Counted from the stretch's first letter, positions 8,389 through 18,392 are shown. The stretch: DNA of 64,000 nt from Acidisarcina polymorpha (GCF_003330725.1 NZ_CP030840.1:372001-436000), one strand, 5' to 3'. The notes: generated from the letters alone by a model not told the origin. A program made the numbers and translations.

Positions 8389-10224
8389 ATGGATAACCGT
8401 CAGATTGCCAATCTTCTCGCCGAAACCGCCGACCTGCTCGAAATCGCTGCCGGCGACCCATTCCGCATCCGCTCTTATCGCCGCGCCGCGGAAGCGGTTG
8501 AGTCCTCCACTATCCCCCTCAGTCAACTGGCTGTTGAAGACCCCAAAAAACTGCTTACGATCGCCGGCATTGGCAAGGGCATGGCAGCGAACATTCTGGA
8601 GATCGAGAAGGCCGGGACCCTGCCGCTTCGCGAGGAGTTGCTGGTCAAGTACAAACCCTCGATGCTCGAACTCCTCAAGCTTCCTGGCATGGGGCCGAAA
8701 TCCGTGGCGCTCTTCTGGGAGGTCCTCCAGGTTGCCGACATCGACCAGCTCGAAGCCGCCATTGCGGCGGGCAAGCTCGAGGAACTTCCCCGCTTCGGCG
8801 CCAAGGCGGCCGAAAAGCTGAAGAAAGGCATCGCCGAATACCGCAAGAACTCCGGCCGCTTCCATCTTGACGATGCCGAGATTGCCGCTGAAAAAATAAC
8901 CGCCTACCTGCTTGAGTTTCCCGGCATCGACCGGGTCACGCCTGCGGGATCGTTGCGGCGCGGCCGCGATACGGTTGGCGACCTGGACCTGCTCGCGACT
9001 GGTCCCATTTGCGAGGAAGACAAAGTCGGGCCAGCGGTCGACTACATGGCCGCCTACCCTCCAATCGCCTCGCTGATTGCCAAGGGCGCGAACAAGGTCA
9101 GCTTCCGTCTGCGCTCCGGCCTGCAGGTCGATGTACGGCTGCTCCCGCAAGGCTCGTACGGGGCTGCGCTCCAATATTTCACCGGGTCCAAGATGCATAA
9201 CGTGACCGTCCGCCAGCGGGCCTTGAAGCGCGGCTACACGCTCTCTGAGTACGCCCTGGCCAAGGTTGAAGATGGCGCCTTTGTTGCCGGCGCCACTGAA
9301 GAGGAGATCTACGCGGCGCTCGGCATGGACTGGATCGCCCCCGAACTCCGCGAGAATAACGGCGAACTCGAAGCCGCCCTCGAACACCGCCTCCCGCAAC
9401 TGATCACTCAGGCCGACATCCGCGGCGACGTCCACATGCACACCGTCGCCACCGATGGCTCGAATACCATTCGCGAGATGGCCGAAGCGGCGCTGGCGCG
9501 CGGCTACGAGTACATCGCCATCACCGACCACTCCAAAAATCTCGCCATGACCAACGGCCTCGACGACCAGCGGGCATTGACCCACATCGCCGCCATTCGC
9601 CAGGTCGAGAGGGACATGGCTGAGGAATTCTACGAGAGGGAAAAAAGAGAGCCTGAGGGTAGTCCACTCAAGCCCCGCCCTGGCTCGAGTGGAACGGCCA
9701 CCTCCCCAAGGCAATTGCCGATCCGGGTCCTGGCAGGAATCGAAGTCGATATACTTGCCGACGGCCAACTCGACCTCGCTGACGAGACCCTCGCTCAGAT
9801 GGACATTGTCATCGCGAGTGTGCACACTCTCTTTAGCCAGTCGATCGAGGAGATGACTGCCCGGGTGCTGCGCGCGCTCGAAAACCCCTACCTCAAAATT
9901 CTCGGACACCCCACCGGCCGCAAGCTGCTCCGCCGCGACGCCTACCAGATCCACCTGCCGCAGATCTTCCAAGCTGCGGCCGCAGCGGGAGTCGCCATGG
10001 AACACAACTCCAACCCCAACCGCCTCGACCTATGCGATCGCGATCTGAAGATGGCTAAAGAAGCCGGCTGCAAGATCGTCGTCAATACCGACGCCCACCA
10101 CACCAGCGAGATGGAGAATATGCGTTATGGAATTAGGCAGCTGCGGAGGGCCTGGCTGACCAAGGAAGATGTGCTGAATACGCTGCCGGCGGATGAATTC
10201 CTCGAAACCGTAAAGCGTAGATGA
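8389..10224 (+). CDS. polX: Bacterial family X DNA polymerase / PHP 3'-5' exonuclease
   Basis: A 611-residue repair polymerase. Order of parts: N-terminal 8-kDa-like domain with helix-hairpin-helix segments (IAGIGKGMA about 58-66, LPGMGPKSV about 98-106), nucleotidyltransferase core with GSLRRGRDTVGDLDLL (187-202; metal Asp198 and Asp200) and the third Asp in VDVR (about 248), then a C-terminal PHP domain with HMH (349-351), TDHS (380-383), the segment ending EVDI (about 452-455), GHP (506-508) and NTDAHH (566-571). These match the metal ligands of active PolX exonucleases, which act in base-excision repair in the cytoplasm. A Pro/Ser/Gly-rich insert (about 415-443) sits inside the PHP domain, between its early His/Asp motifs and IEVDIL. 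Single gene, divergent from PL22. Confidence 0.94.
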   Translation: MDNRQIANLLAETADLLEIAAGDPFRIRSYRRAAEAVESSTIPLSQLAVEDPKKLLTIAGIGKGMAANILEIEKAGTLPLREELLVKYKPSMLELLKLPGMGPKSVALFWEVLQVADIDQLEAAIAAGKLEELPRFGAKAAEKLKKGIAEYRKNSGRFHLDDAEIAAEKITAYLLEFPGIDRVTPAGSLRRGRDTVGDLDLLATGPICEEDKVGPAVDYMAAYPPIASLIAKGANKVSFRLRSGLQVDVRLLPQGSYGAALQYFTGSKMHNVTVRQRALKRGYTLSEYALAKVEDGAFVAGATEEEIYAALGMDWIAPELRENNGELEAALEHRLPQLITQADIRGDVHMHTVATDGSNTIREMAEAALARGYEYIAITDHSKNLAMTNGLDDQRALTHIAAIRQVERDMAEEFYEREKREPEGSPLKPRPGSSGTATSPRQLPIRVLAGIEVDILADGQLDLADETLAQMDIVIASVHTLFSQSIEEMTARVLRALENPYLKILGHPTGRKLLRRDAYQIHLPQIFQAAAAAGVAMEHNSNPNRLDLCDRDLKMAKEAGCKIVVNTDAHHTSEMENMRYGIRQLRRAWLTKEDVLNTLPADEFLETVKRR

Positions 10225-10435
10225 AGGTCTTCTGTCGATTGGCGGATAGTTGAGTCCAAGATTTACCCTCCGTGAAGTCTTGTCAAGCCGGATCGGAATG
10301 GACCGGCCAACAACGAGAACGAGAGCGCGCCAGTTTATGAGACCACGCTTCATCGGGGAGCACGAAGGATAGGACACCTTCATCCGTCGTTTTTCTCAAG
10401 CAGTAGAATCTTTCCCATACTCCGAGGAAGTGGAT

Positions 10436-10717
10436 ATGACCATCCCCAGCAAAGTCACTAAAAGCCGTTTCGAGTTTGAAGAAGACGGAGAGGTAGCGTG
10501 GCTCGAGTTCGATCGCGACGACCAGGGATGGATGACCCTCTGGCACACCGAAGTTCCACCACCCCTGCGCGGACGAGGCATCGCCGCAACCCTCGCCCGC
10601 ACCGCGCTTGAATACGCCCGCGACGAGAATCTCAAAGTCGATGTCATCTGCCCGCTGGTCGCCAACTACCTCCAAAAGAACCCGGAGTTCAACGGCCTGG
10701 TTGGTATCAAGCGCTAA
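10436..10717 (+). CDS. Small GNAT-fold N-acetyltransferase (YjdJ/Gtn type)
   Basis: A 93-residue minimal acetyltransferase of the COG2388/YjdJ group. The acetyl-CoA pyrophosphate-binding loop is seen as PPPLRGRGIAATL (about residues 39-51), followed by the helix TALEYARDEN and the C-terminal VICPLVANYLQKNPEF block that is typical of the group. GAGGAAG 5 nt upstream supports the ATG at 10436 rather than the GTG two codons earlier. The substrate of these proteins is unknown. It converges with the DUF2277 gene. Confidence 0.88.
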   Translation: MTIPSKVTKSRFEFEEDGEVAWLEFDRDDQGWMTLWHTEVPPPLRGRGIAATLARTALEYARDENLKVDVICPLVANYLQKNPEFNGLVGIKR

Positions 10718-10736
10718 TCGATGCAGGTAGAAAAGC

Positions 10737-11006
10737 TCAGCCGGCAAACCGGGTAGCGTTGCGCGCCTTTGCCTTGGCTGCCTCTTCTTCCCGGCTCTTC
10801 GCGGGAGCGCTGGTTTCGAGTAGGTGCAGCAAGCGGCTCGATGCCTGGGCGATCTCCTCGACCGCAGATAAGAATGCTGGTTCATTCGCCTTCGACGGCT
10901 TGTTGAACCCGCTGATCTTCCTTACAAACTGCAACGAAGCTGCGCGGACCTCCTCCTCAGTGACTGGAGGATCGAAGTTGAAAAGCATTTTGATATTCCT
11001 GCACAT
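10737..11006 (-). CDS. DUF2277 family protein
   Basis: An 89-residue protein that matches the DUF2277 family along its whole length: it begins MCRNIKMLFNFDPPVTEEEV and has the block ASLQFVRKISGFNKPSKANEPAF, then a helix and a charged C-terminus. The family is widespread in actinobacteria and acidobacteria and has no established function. The CRNI motif at the very start (Cys2) is invariant, as far as I know, and could be a modification site. Cytoplasmic. It ends 20 nt from the GNAT gene on the opposite strand. Confidence 0.9.
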   Translation of the reverse strand: MCRNIKMLFNFDPPVTEEEVRAASLQFVRKISGFNKPSKANEPAFLSAVEEIAQASSRLLHLLETSAPAKSREEEAAKAKARNATRFAG

Positions 11007-11221
11007 CCGGGATCCTCCGATCTAGTTGGAACGACAGCACCCGTGAGAAAGCCATCATAAATTTCCAAAGCGAGCAAGTGAAGGGGCGGTGCAAGGAGCC
11101 CCGACTTCGGGGAGCCGCCGCATTCAAGCTCCCCGGCCCGAATGCCGATAGCAGAAAGAGGACTGACTCGAAGCCATCCATCGCCAGGCAACGTTCACAG
11201 CCATGTGACGTTTCGCGATGA

Positions 11222-12913
11222 ATGAATTCGCTGTACGGGTACAAACGATGCAACCAATCGCAACGACAACGATTCACTGGCTGGTCGCCCGTTTCAGTGC
11301 TGATATCAATCGCTGCTTCGTACGGCGCCTTCAGCTTTGCGCAACGATTCGCCAACTCCAAAGGAGTGGCGCATTGGGTGTGGATGGCTAGCGGTTCGCT
11401 GGCTATGGGTCTCGGCATATGGTCCACGCACTACCTTGGCATGTTGGCCGTCCGCCTTCCGGTAGAAGTCTTTTACCACATCCCTACCGTGTTGCTTTCC
11501 CTGCTTCTCGCAGTTGCCGCCTCAGTTATCGCTCTCATGGTCGTCAGCAGAGAAGAACTTCGCAAGTGGCAGATCGGTATAGGAAGCGTACTGATGGGGT
11601 CCGGCATCGGTGCCATGCATTACACCGGCATGCATGCCATGCGGTCCACGGCAATGCACCAGTACCATGCGCCGCTGGTTCTGCTTTCGGTTGTGGTTGC
11701 GGTCGGATTCTCGTGGACGTCGCTGTGGATCGCGTTCTCGGTACGCAAGCGCTATGACCACCGGGAGGTTTTTCGGCTGGGTGGAGCCACGCTGATGGGC
11801 CTGGGGATTGCAGCGATGCATTACACGGCGATGAGCGCGGTCACCTTCCGATCCGGGGGGATGATGGCCTTCTCTACGGAACACACGATTCGCATCTCGA
11901 ACCTGGGCGTCGCTGCGGTTGTTCTGACCACTGGTTTCGTCTTGCTGGGCGCTCTGCTGACCACGATCCTCGACCGAGAGCTCTACCAGCGATTGAGCGA
12001 AGACCGCGACCGGCTGCGTGCAGTGACGGAAGCCAGCACGGATGCCTTATTTATCTGCACGGCGGTGCGAAACACCCGCGGAGAGATCGAAGATTTCCTT
12101 CTCACCTACCTGAACAAGAACGTCGAACTGATAGTCGATCAGCCCCCTGAAAAGCTGTTGGGCAATAAGATGTTCGAGATGTTTCCCCTTCACCGGGCTG
12201 CTGGTCTTCTCGAGCTCTACCAGTGCGTTGTAATTACTGGAGTACCGCTGACTTACGAGTTTGCCATCAAGGAAAATGAAGTCATCAGCAACTGGATTCG
12301 CGTCCAGGCGGTGAAGTTGAAGGATGGGCTTGCGATTTGGGCATCCGATGTGACTATGCGAAAGCTGAAGGAGCAGAGCGTCTTCTATAAGGCTCAACAC
12401 GATCCCCTGACTGGCTTGGTGAACCGCAGCCTTTTGAACGATCGAGTTGCGCAGGCGATCGAGCGGGCTAAGCGCTGTGCGAATAAGGTGGCCGTGCTTT
12501 TAATCGATCTTGATAATTTCAAGCGGATCAATGACAGCCTTGGGCATGCCGCCGGGGATGGAGTTCTCTTAGCTGTGGCTGGCCGCCTCAGCAATTCGGT
12601 ACGCGCGTCCGACTCGGTGATCCGCATCGGCGGCGATGAATTTGTGATCGTCATGCCAGGAATCGACCGTCCGGCGGATATCAACGCGCGCGCCGAAAGG
12701 ATCATTGAATCGTTCCAGCCCGCCGTAGCGCTTGAGGGAGTGGAACTTCAGGTAACGTGCAGCCTCGGCATCGCACTGTACCCGGATTCGGCGCTCGATG
12801 TTGAGGAACTGCTTGCAAAAGCCGATTCCGCTATGTATGTCGCCAAACATCGCGGCAAGAACCAGTATGAAGTCTTCCAATCCAGCAAGTCGCTTATGGC
12901 CACCGTCGTCTAG
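11222..12913 (+). CDS. Diguanylate cyclase with MHYT sensor, PAS-like and GGDEF domains
   Basis: A 563-residue inner-membrane signalling enzyme. About seven hydrophobic helices (residues 22-250) carry three MHYT-type motifs: THYLGM (69-74, the first degenerate), MHYTGM (132-137) and MHYTAM (199-204), proposed to bind copper and sense O2, CO or NO. A PAS-like segment follows (about 262-385), then GGDEF at 470-474 with DNFKRINDSLGH (about 431-442) upstream, so the cyclase site is intact. An RxxD inhibitory site (RASD, 461-464) sits five residues before GGDEF, so c-di-GMP feedback inhibition is likely. No EAL domain follows. No clear Shine-Dalgarno sequence precedes the ATG at 11222, and the first 20 residues look unlike usual MHYT N-termini, so the start is uncertain. 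Confidence 0.9.
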   Translation: MNSLYGYKRCNQSQRQRFTGWSPVSVLISIAASYGAFSFAQRFANSKGVAHWVWMASGSLAMGLGIWSTHYLGMLAVRLPVEVFYHIPTVLLSLLLAVAASVIALMVVSREELRKWQIGIGSVLMGSGIGAMHYTGMHAMRSTAMHQYHAPLVLLSVVVAVGFSWTSLWIAFSVRKRYDHREVFRLGGATLMGLGIAAMHYTAMSAVTFRSGGMMAFSTEHTIRISNLGVAAVVLTTGFVLLGALLTTILDRELYQRLSEDRDRLRAVTEASTDALFICTAVRNTRGEIEDFLLTYLNKNVELIVDQPPEKLLGNKMFEMFPLHRAAGLLELYQCVVITGVPLTYEFAIKENEVISNWIRVQAVKLKDGLAIWASDVTMRKLKEQSVFYKAQHDPLTGLVNRSLLNDRVAQAIERAKRCANKVAVLLIDLDNFKRINDSLGHAAGDGVLLAVAGRLSNSVRASDSVIRIGGDEFVIVMPGIDRPADINARAERIIESFQPAVALEGVELQVTCSLGIALYPDSALDVEELLAKADSAMYVAKHRGKNQYEVFQSSKSLMATVV

Positions 12914-13428
12914 AACAGCCGCCCAGTCTTGGTTATCTGAGGCTTATTGGTGTCCTGGCCGCGACGGCGTTCGGCTGTTTGAAGCTGTTAGACGGTGCGC
13001 AATTCGGCGTCCAGGAGGTCGGCCTCTGCTGAAGCTCCGGAGCGTTCCCCTCGGATGATCTGCGCTGGCTTGGATCCCGACAAGTCTCAATTCACGACCG
13101 TCAGTGTCAATGTCTCTCCAGTTGGGGGGACCGAGCTATTAAAGGCGCGAATCCGGCCACTCCCTCACTGCCCCCTTGCACTCAATCGATCCTTGATGGC
13201 TTCCATCTACACGAAACGTCCGCCGCCGACATGCATGTACTTTGCCTATCCTCCTCAGTTATTTGGGAATTCTTTGCCTGCCCTCAGCCATGCCACTCCT
13301 TTCCCCAAGCAGATTAAAAGGTGAAGAAAATCTCTGCCTTAGATCATCTTCTTCGGGAGATCTTTCGGCGGAAGAGACCTCTAAGTCTTGAACGGCAGCA
13401 TCAGAAAACGATTCATGGGAGACTCACA
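12914..13428. other. Intergenic region, 515 nt, no gene seen
   Basis: Between the diguanylate cyclase and the Tat microprotein. The reading frames that cross it (for example 12995-13324) encode compositionally odd peptides with no recognisable motif. The 3' part may hold the promoter of the microprotein/malic enzyme unit; no convincing -35/-10 pair was picked out. Confidence 0.4.
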
Positions 13429-13575
13429 ATGAACAGAGTTGGGTCGGTTGCCATGTTAAGTCGCCGCTTCACCGTAACCGGAGCCTTAACCGGCGCACTG
13501 TTCCCGCCCAACGCCCTCTTCGCAAAGGAGCAGAAACATGTCGAGCGGGCGATCTATCCCGGTTCTGCTAAGTAA
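13429..13575 (+). CDS. Tat-signal microprotein of unknown function
   Basis: A possible 48-residue product starting at the ATG at 13429, preceded by GGGAGA. Residues 11-28 resemble a twin-arginine signal (SRRFTVTG, a weakly hydrophobic run, then PPNALFA), leaving only about 18 mature residues (KEQKHVERAIYPGSAK at the end). It ends about 45 nt before the malic enzyme start on the same strand. It may be a small exported peptide like the Tat-target proteins seen beside some redox operons, or the surviving 5' end of a longer lost gene. An in-frame start at 13321 would give 84 residues but hides the signal peptide. Confidence 0.45.
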   Translation: MNRVGSVAMLSRRFTVTGALTGALFPPNALFAKEQKHVERAIYPGSAK

Positions 13576-13621
13576 GAGCAACAAATGTTGATGCGATATC
13601 GATCTAAACCGGACAGGAGGA

Positions 13622-15343
13622 ATGAACATGAACGTTCAGCAGCAAGCCACCTCTGAGGAAGCGACCCTTCAGGTTTCTCTTTCGGGATTTGACCTGATCA
13701 ATTCCCCACGTCTCAACAAGGGAACAGCCTTCACCGATAGAGAGCGCGACATATTTCATCTGCATGGCTTATTGCCTCCGCATGTCGGAACGCTGGATGA
13801 ACAAGTGGAGCGCCGGATGCAGGGATTAAACGACCAATCGACGCCGTTTAATAAATACGCCTTTCTCCGCGACCTGCAGGATTCGAACGAGACGATTTTC
13901 TATGCCCTCCTAGTTCGCAACGTCGAAAAGATGCTGCCCCTGGTGTACACCCCAACAGTTGGTGAAGGCTGCCAGCGCTTCAGCGAAATATGGCGGAAGC
14001 CGCGAGGATTGTTTCTAAGCTATCCAAACAAAGACCGGATTACCCAGATCCTGAGCCATCCCCGGTACGACGGTATCAAATGCATCGTGGTCAGCGATGG
14101 AGAGAGAATCCTCGGCCTCGGCGACCAGGGCGCGGGCGGTATGGGCATTCCGATCGGAAAGATGGCACTTTATACCGCCCTCGGTGGGATTCATCCAGAG
14201 CATTGTCTTCCGATTTTGCTTGATGTGGGTACGGACAATGAGGAGAGATTAAGCAGTCCGATCTATGTTGGCTGGAAACACCACCGGATCCGTGGCCAGG
14301 AGTACGACGACTTTGTCGATACTTTTGTCTCTGCCGTGAAGGCGCGCTGGCCACACGTTCTACTGCAATGGGAGGACTTTGCCGGCTCGAATGCCGCTCG
14401 CTTCCTGGCTCGCTATAGAGACCAGCTCTGTACCTTCAACGATGACATCCAGGGTACCGCAGCGATAGCTGCGGCTACGCTGATCTCGGCGATCAACGTT
14501 ACCGGCATTCCGCTCAAGCAGCAGAAAATCGTGGTCGTCGGATTCGGGACCGCTGGTCTTGGCATCACCAACCTGTTAGCCCAGTTCATTGAGGACGAAG
14601 GCGTCTCTCCAGACGAGGCTCGTCAGTGCTTCTATGCGATCGATCGATACGGCCTGGTTACAGAACACGGCAAGGATGTGCGCCCCGAGCAGATGCCCTA
14701 CGCGCGCAAAGAACAGGAAGTGCAGGGCTGGAGCTCACAAAATGGCGAGATTACGCTCCTCGATGTGGTCCGCAACGCCAAGCCTACCGTCCTCATCGGC
14801 GTCTCCGGTCAAGCGGGAGCCTTCACTGAACAAGCCGTTCGCGAGATGGCGAAGCACACTGCCCGCCCAGTCATCTTCCCCCTATCGAACCCGACCTCGC
14901 GCAGCGAAGCTATTCCGCAAGATCTTATCAACTGGACAGAGGGCCGCGCCCTGGTTGGCACTGGCAGTCCCTTCGATCCCGTTGATGTCGATGGAAAGAA
15001 GGTTCCCATCGCACAGACCAATAACTCCTATATCTTTCCCGGCCTGGCTCTCGGCATTGTTGCTTCCAAAGCGAGGCGCGTGACCGATGCCATGGTGAAG
15101 GCCGCCGCTACGGAATTGATACGACATGTACCCACACAGAAGGATAAGTTGGCCAGCCTTCTCCCGCCTATCTCCGAGGCCCGCGCTCTCGGACGCTTGA
15201 TCGCGCAGGCTGTTGGTAAGCAGGCGATTCTCGATGGGCAGGCGCAGATATCAGACGAAGATGCCCTCAGGCGCGAACTCGATGCAAATATCTGGGAGCC
15301 AGCCTACGTGCCGTACGAACTTCAACGAGGTGCGGCCTCATAA
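13622..15343 (+). CDS. maeA: NAD-dependent malic enzyme
   Basis: A 573-residue oxidative decarboxylase of malate to pyruvate and CO2, of the long (SfcA/eukaryotic-like) type. Seen motifs: YTPTVGEGCQRF (109-120, with the catalytic Tyr), GLGDQGAGGMGIPIGK (165-180, catalytic Lys180), WEDF (250-253) and FNDDIQGTAA (272-281) with the metal-binding acidic residues, and the dinucleotide-binding GFGTAGLG (307-314). Residues after the GxGxxG strand favour NAD over NADP but do not prove it. A strong AGGAGG directly precedes the ATG. The fumarase gene follows 95 nt later on the same strand, so both enzymes act around malate: fumarate to malate to pyruvate. Confidence 0.95.
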   Translation: MNMNVQQQATSEEATLQVSLSGFDLINSPRLNKGTAFTDRERDIFHLHGLLPPHVGTLDEQVERRMQGLNDQSTPFNKYAFLRDLQDSNETIFYALLVRNVEKMLPLVYTPTVGEGCQRFSEIWRKPRGLFLSYPNKDRITQILSHPRYDGIKCIVVSDGERILGLGDQGAGGMGIPIGKMALYTALGGIHPEHCLPILLDVGTDNEERLSSPIYVGWKHHRIRGQEYDDFVDTFVSAVKARWPHVLLQWEDFAGSNAARFLARYRDQLCTFNDDIQGTAAIAAATLISAINVTGIPLKQQKIVVVGFGTAGLGITNLLAQFIEDEGVSPDEARQCFYAIDRYGLVTEHGKDVRPEQMPYARKEQEVQGWSSQNGEITLLDVVRNAKPTVLIGVSGQAGAFTEQAVREMAKHTARPVIFPLSNPTSRSEAIPQDLINWTEGRALVGTGSPFDPVDVDGKKVPIAQTNNSYIFPGLALGIVASKARRVTDAMVKAAATELIRHVPTQKDKLASLLPPISEARALGRLIAQAVGKQAILDGQAQISDEDALRRELDANIWEPAYVPYELQRGAAS

Positions 15344-15438
15344 GGTATCAGCGACGATCGAACCGTCCTAATAGGGTTGTTCACCTGGTATGGCGCCTAC
15401 CCCGATAAGAAGACTAAGTAATTTGTAGGAGGAAATGA

Positions 15439-16857
15439 ATGACCGAGACAGAGATGAGGATAGAAAGGGACTCCATGGGGGAGGTGCCGGTTCCAGCCGG
15501 CAAGCTCTGGGGGGCGCAGACGCAGCGCTCCCTTGAGTATTTCAGCATCGGTTCCGACCTTATGCCTCGGGAGATGATCTGCGCTTATGCAGTTCTGAAG
15601 AAAGGTGCGGCCAGTGCGAACCATGCCGGACGAAGACTGGATGATGAACGCCATAAATTGATCGTTCGGGTATGTGACGAAATCCTCGCCGGTCAGCACG
15701 TCGATATGTTTCCGCTCCATGTTTGGATGACGGGCAGCGGCACGCAATTCAATATGAACGTGAACGAGGTAATCTCGAACCGCTGCTGCCAGCTGACGGG
15801 CACGCCGCTCGGGAGCAAGACGCCGGTTCATCCGAACGACCATGTGAATATGTCACAATCGACCAATGACTCTTTTCCAACTGCCATGAACATCGCGGTA
15901 GCTGTCAACGTGAAGCAACGGCTGCTGCCGTCTCTGCAGCTTTTACATAACGCGATTCATGCTAAAGCCGAGGAGTGGAAAGACATTGTCAAGATCGGGC
16001 GCACCCACTTGCAGGACGCCACGCCTCTGACCCTTGGCCAGGAGTGGTCAGGCTACGTAGGCATGCTCGTCGACAATCTCGAACGCATCGAGTGCGCTCT
16101 GCAGGGCGTATACCATCTGGCTCTAGGCGGTACTGCGGTCGGTACCGGAATCAATTCAGATCCCGGTTTCGCCGAGTCGGTTGCGGCTGAAATTGCCTCG
16201 CTGACAGGCCTTCCTTTCGTTACCGCGCCGAATAAGTTTACTGTACAGGGTGCTCACGATGCCCTGGTGCAATTTTCCGGATGTCTACGCACCCTGGCGG
16301 TATCGCTATACAAGATCGCCAACGACATACGGCTTATGTCCTGCGGTCCGCGTGCAGGTTTTGCAGAGTTGTTGATTCCAGAGAACGAGCCGGGCTCTTC
16401 CATTATGCCGGGCAAAGTAAACCCGACTCAAGCTGAAGCTCTCACCATGATTGCCGTCCAAGTCATGGCCAATGACGTCGCGGTAGGATTCGGAGGAGCG
16501 GGCGGTTATTTGGAAATGAACGTTTACAAGCCCCTGATGATATTCAATATCGCTCAATCAATCACGATCCTGACCGATGGATGCACAAACTTCCGCAAAT
16601 TTCTTATCGAAGGCACGAAGCCAAATTTGAAGAAGATCAAGGAATACGTGGACCGCTCGTTGATGCTGGTGACAGCGCTCGCGCCGATCATCGGCTATGA
16701 CAAGGCGTCCGAAGTTGCGCATTATGCGCTGGAGAATGATCTCACTTTGAAAGATGCGGCGCTGAAGCTTGGTCTCGTCAACGAGGAGGAGTTTGATCGC
16801 GTGGTCGATCCGGCCAAAATGGTCAAGCCGTATATTGCTGGAGCTGACGCGAGGTAG
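15439..16857 (+). CDS. fumC: Class II fumarate hydratase
   Basis: A 472-residue iron-independent fumarase converting fumarate and malate in the TCA cycle. Signature [13 protein letters not shown] (319-331) with the catalytic-loop Ser, [14 protein letters not shown] (131-144) of the B-site region, and [14 protein letters not shown] (189-202) with the catalytic His190 are all intact. Length is normal for FumC. AGGAGG lies 7-8 nt before the ATG. Placed after malic enzyme, with which it is probably cotranscribed. Confidence 0.96.
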   Translation: MTETEMRIERDSMGEVPVPAGKLWGAQTQRSLEYFSIGSDLMPREMICAYAVLKKGAASANHAGRRLDDERHKLIVRVCDEILAGQHVDMFPLHVWMTGSGTQFNMNVNEVISNRCCQLTGTPLGSKTPVHPNDHVNMSQSTNDSFPTAMNIAVAVNVKQRLLPSLQLLHNAIHAKAEEWKDIVKIGRTHLQDATPLTLGQEWSGYVGMLVDNLERIECALQGVYHLALGGTAVGTGINSDPGFAESVAAEIASLTGLPFVTAPNKFTVQGAHDALVQFSGCLRTLAVSLYKIANDIRLMSCGPRAGFAELLIPENEPGSSIMPGKVNPTQAEALTMIAVQVMANDVAVGFGGAGGYLEMNVYKPLMIFNIAQSITILTDGCTNFRKFLIEGTKPNLKKIKEYVDRSLMLVTALAPIIGYDKASEVAHYALENDLTLKDAALKLGLVNEEEFDRVVDPAKMVKPYIAGADAR

Positions 16858-16886
16858 AGAATGGCCTATGGTCGACGCGCTAATGT

Positions 16887-17160
16887 TTAGGTGGCGCTTA
16901 CGGCCTGCAGGAACTTCAGTAGCTGGTCACTGACGATGGCAGAGGCTTCGTGATGCACCCAGTGGCCCACATCGTCGATTTCGAAACTCCCCACGAGACC
17001 AGGAAGGTTGGCGCGAAGTTTTTCGAAGGGTGGATAGAGTTCCGCCAAGCCATCCGCCTTTCCCGCCACGTAAAAGGATGGTTGATTGATCTTCGAGGGT
17101 TGACTGATCTACGCGTCTTTCCAAGCGCCAAACAGATAGGAATGCGGCTGGGTCCCATAA
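16887..17160 (-). pseudogene. C-terminal relic of an alpha/beta hydrolase (epoxide hydrolase-like)
   Basis: On the minus strand one frame reads SYLFGAWKDA, then an in-frame TAG (17109-17111), then ISQPSKINQPSFYVAGKADG and ends FEIDDVGHWVHHEASAIV...KFLQAV before a TAA. This is the usual C-terminal part of epoxide-hydrolase-like alpha/beta hydrolases, including the catalytic-His segment (GHWVHHEA). No N-terminal part with the nucleophile elbow is found in the 300 nt upstream. With only about 70-90 residues and a stop codon inside, it is a dead remnant. Confidence 0.65.
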
Positions 17161-17431
17161 CGCCGGTCGGTCCTAGATGGCACGTGCGTTCTTCCACAAA
17201 TTTGCTGGGCCGCTGGAAAGCACAAGCTCTTTCGGCGGGAACAGAATTCGGAGGCCACGTTCATCCCGCCACCGAACCAAAAGCGCGGCTCGATCGCGAC
17301 TCCTCAATCGAGTTTTCATCCGCGTTCGAACATTTGGCCGTCAAGCTTACGCGCCTGGTTGAGACGGGTCGTAGCTACATGAACTTGCCGGACTCATCTC
17401 GCTCGGTCGGACATCGTCTCTCCGTCCGCCT

Positions 17432-18306
17432 CTACTGCAGAGCATAGATGCGCAGCGATTTTACGAACATGTCATGGCCCTCAGGATGGTCCGGAATGCC
17501 CGGATAGATCAGCGCGCTCGACAACATGACATCGGCGTGAGCTTTGATCGAGTTGTTCGTGACAGCCGCGGCAACGGGCTCTCCGTCGACTTCAAAGATC
17601 AGCTCTTTAGGGGTCCAAAGTACGCCGTAATCGTGGAAACCGGCCGATAGATCGTCGACGAATTTGGCTCCCCATCCCATCCCGGTATGCTTCACGCTGG
17701 AAGAGCGACATTGTTCAGTTTGGCCGGGTACTGTTGCAGCCCGATGTGATCATAGCTTGGGTACTGCACCTCGGAGACGTCGATCTCGAAATAGTCGCCA
17801 GTTGCCGGCTGGTTCTCCGTGTTCATCCAGAACGCGTCGTTCATTCCTTTGACGTCGGCTATTTTTATAGTAGCTTCGAAAAAGCCATAACCGTAGTCTG
17901 CTTTACTTTGAATAGAGCCAGTGGACCATTTCAAGCTCTGGTTGTGGCAGTCTGCCTTGGCGGCTAATGTTTTCAGTCTCAGGCCACTGCTCGTCGCTTC
18001 CACGTTCCCAGGTCGTCGACACATCCTGCCATCATCCGAAATCAGTGTCCAATCCGCTTGAAGTTCGGCAGCGTCGGCGAAATTGGTAGAAAAGACGGGC
18101 AGCTTGTGTCCGGAGCGATAGCTCTGGATGGCAGAGCGGTCGGCAGCAGTAACCGGGCGCCGCTTGGCGTAAGGCTGGTCCGGCGACCCCCAATTCACCG
18201 GTTTCGCGAGCGTGGCTGCTCGGTCTGCGGCGCTCGTGCCGCCAAGAGATAGGAATGCAAGCAGCGCCGAGCCGATGACAGCGGTAGTGTGAACTCGAAA
18301 CGTCAT
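17432..18306 (-). pseudogene. GH16 family endo-beta-glucanase-like enzyme, frameshifted
   Basis: Two adjoining minus-strand frames together make one GH16 glycosidase of about 290 residues. The first (from ATG 18306, GGAGGAAG 6 nt upstream) has a signal peptide (to about residue 27), and the active-site motif EIDVSE (174-179; the two Glu are nucleophile and acid/base). It stops at a TGA at 17692-17694 after NNVALPA. The next frame resumes at once with VKHTGMGWGAKFVDDLSAGFHDYGVLW and ends in VKSLRIYALQ, the normal last strands of the jelly roll. One missing base (GCG-GTG read as GCGTG) explains the break. The stop and an in-frame GTG overlap (GTGA), so restart is conceivable, but a split jelly roll would hardly fold. 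A sequencing error cannot be excluded. Confidence 0.75.
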
Positions 18307-18392
18307 AGTCACTTCCTCCAATACCATCAACTCAAACCCTCGACTTTCGCCACTGTCTGGCGGTCGCATCGATTGAGCCGACAATCCCCTTC

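Noticed and set aside
8323-10005. A 560-codon open frame on the minus strand across polX
   Set aside because: It is antisense to a complete, motif-rich polX; its product is Gly/Val/Asp-rich without domains, the usual mirror of a GC-rich gene.
17692-17694. UGA of the GH16 gene read as selenocysteine
   Set aside because: selC is present, but the homologous sequence continues in a different frame, so recoding UGA would not restore the protein.
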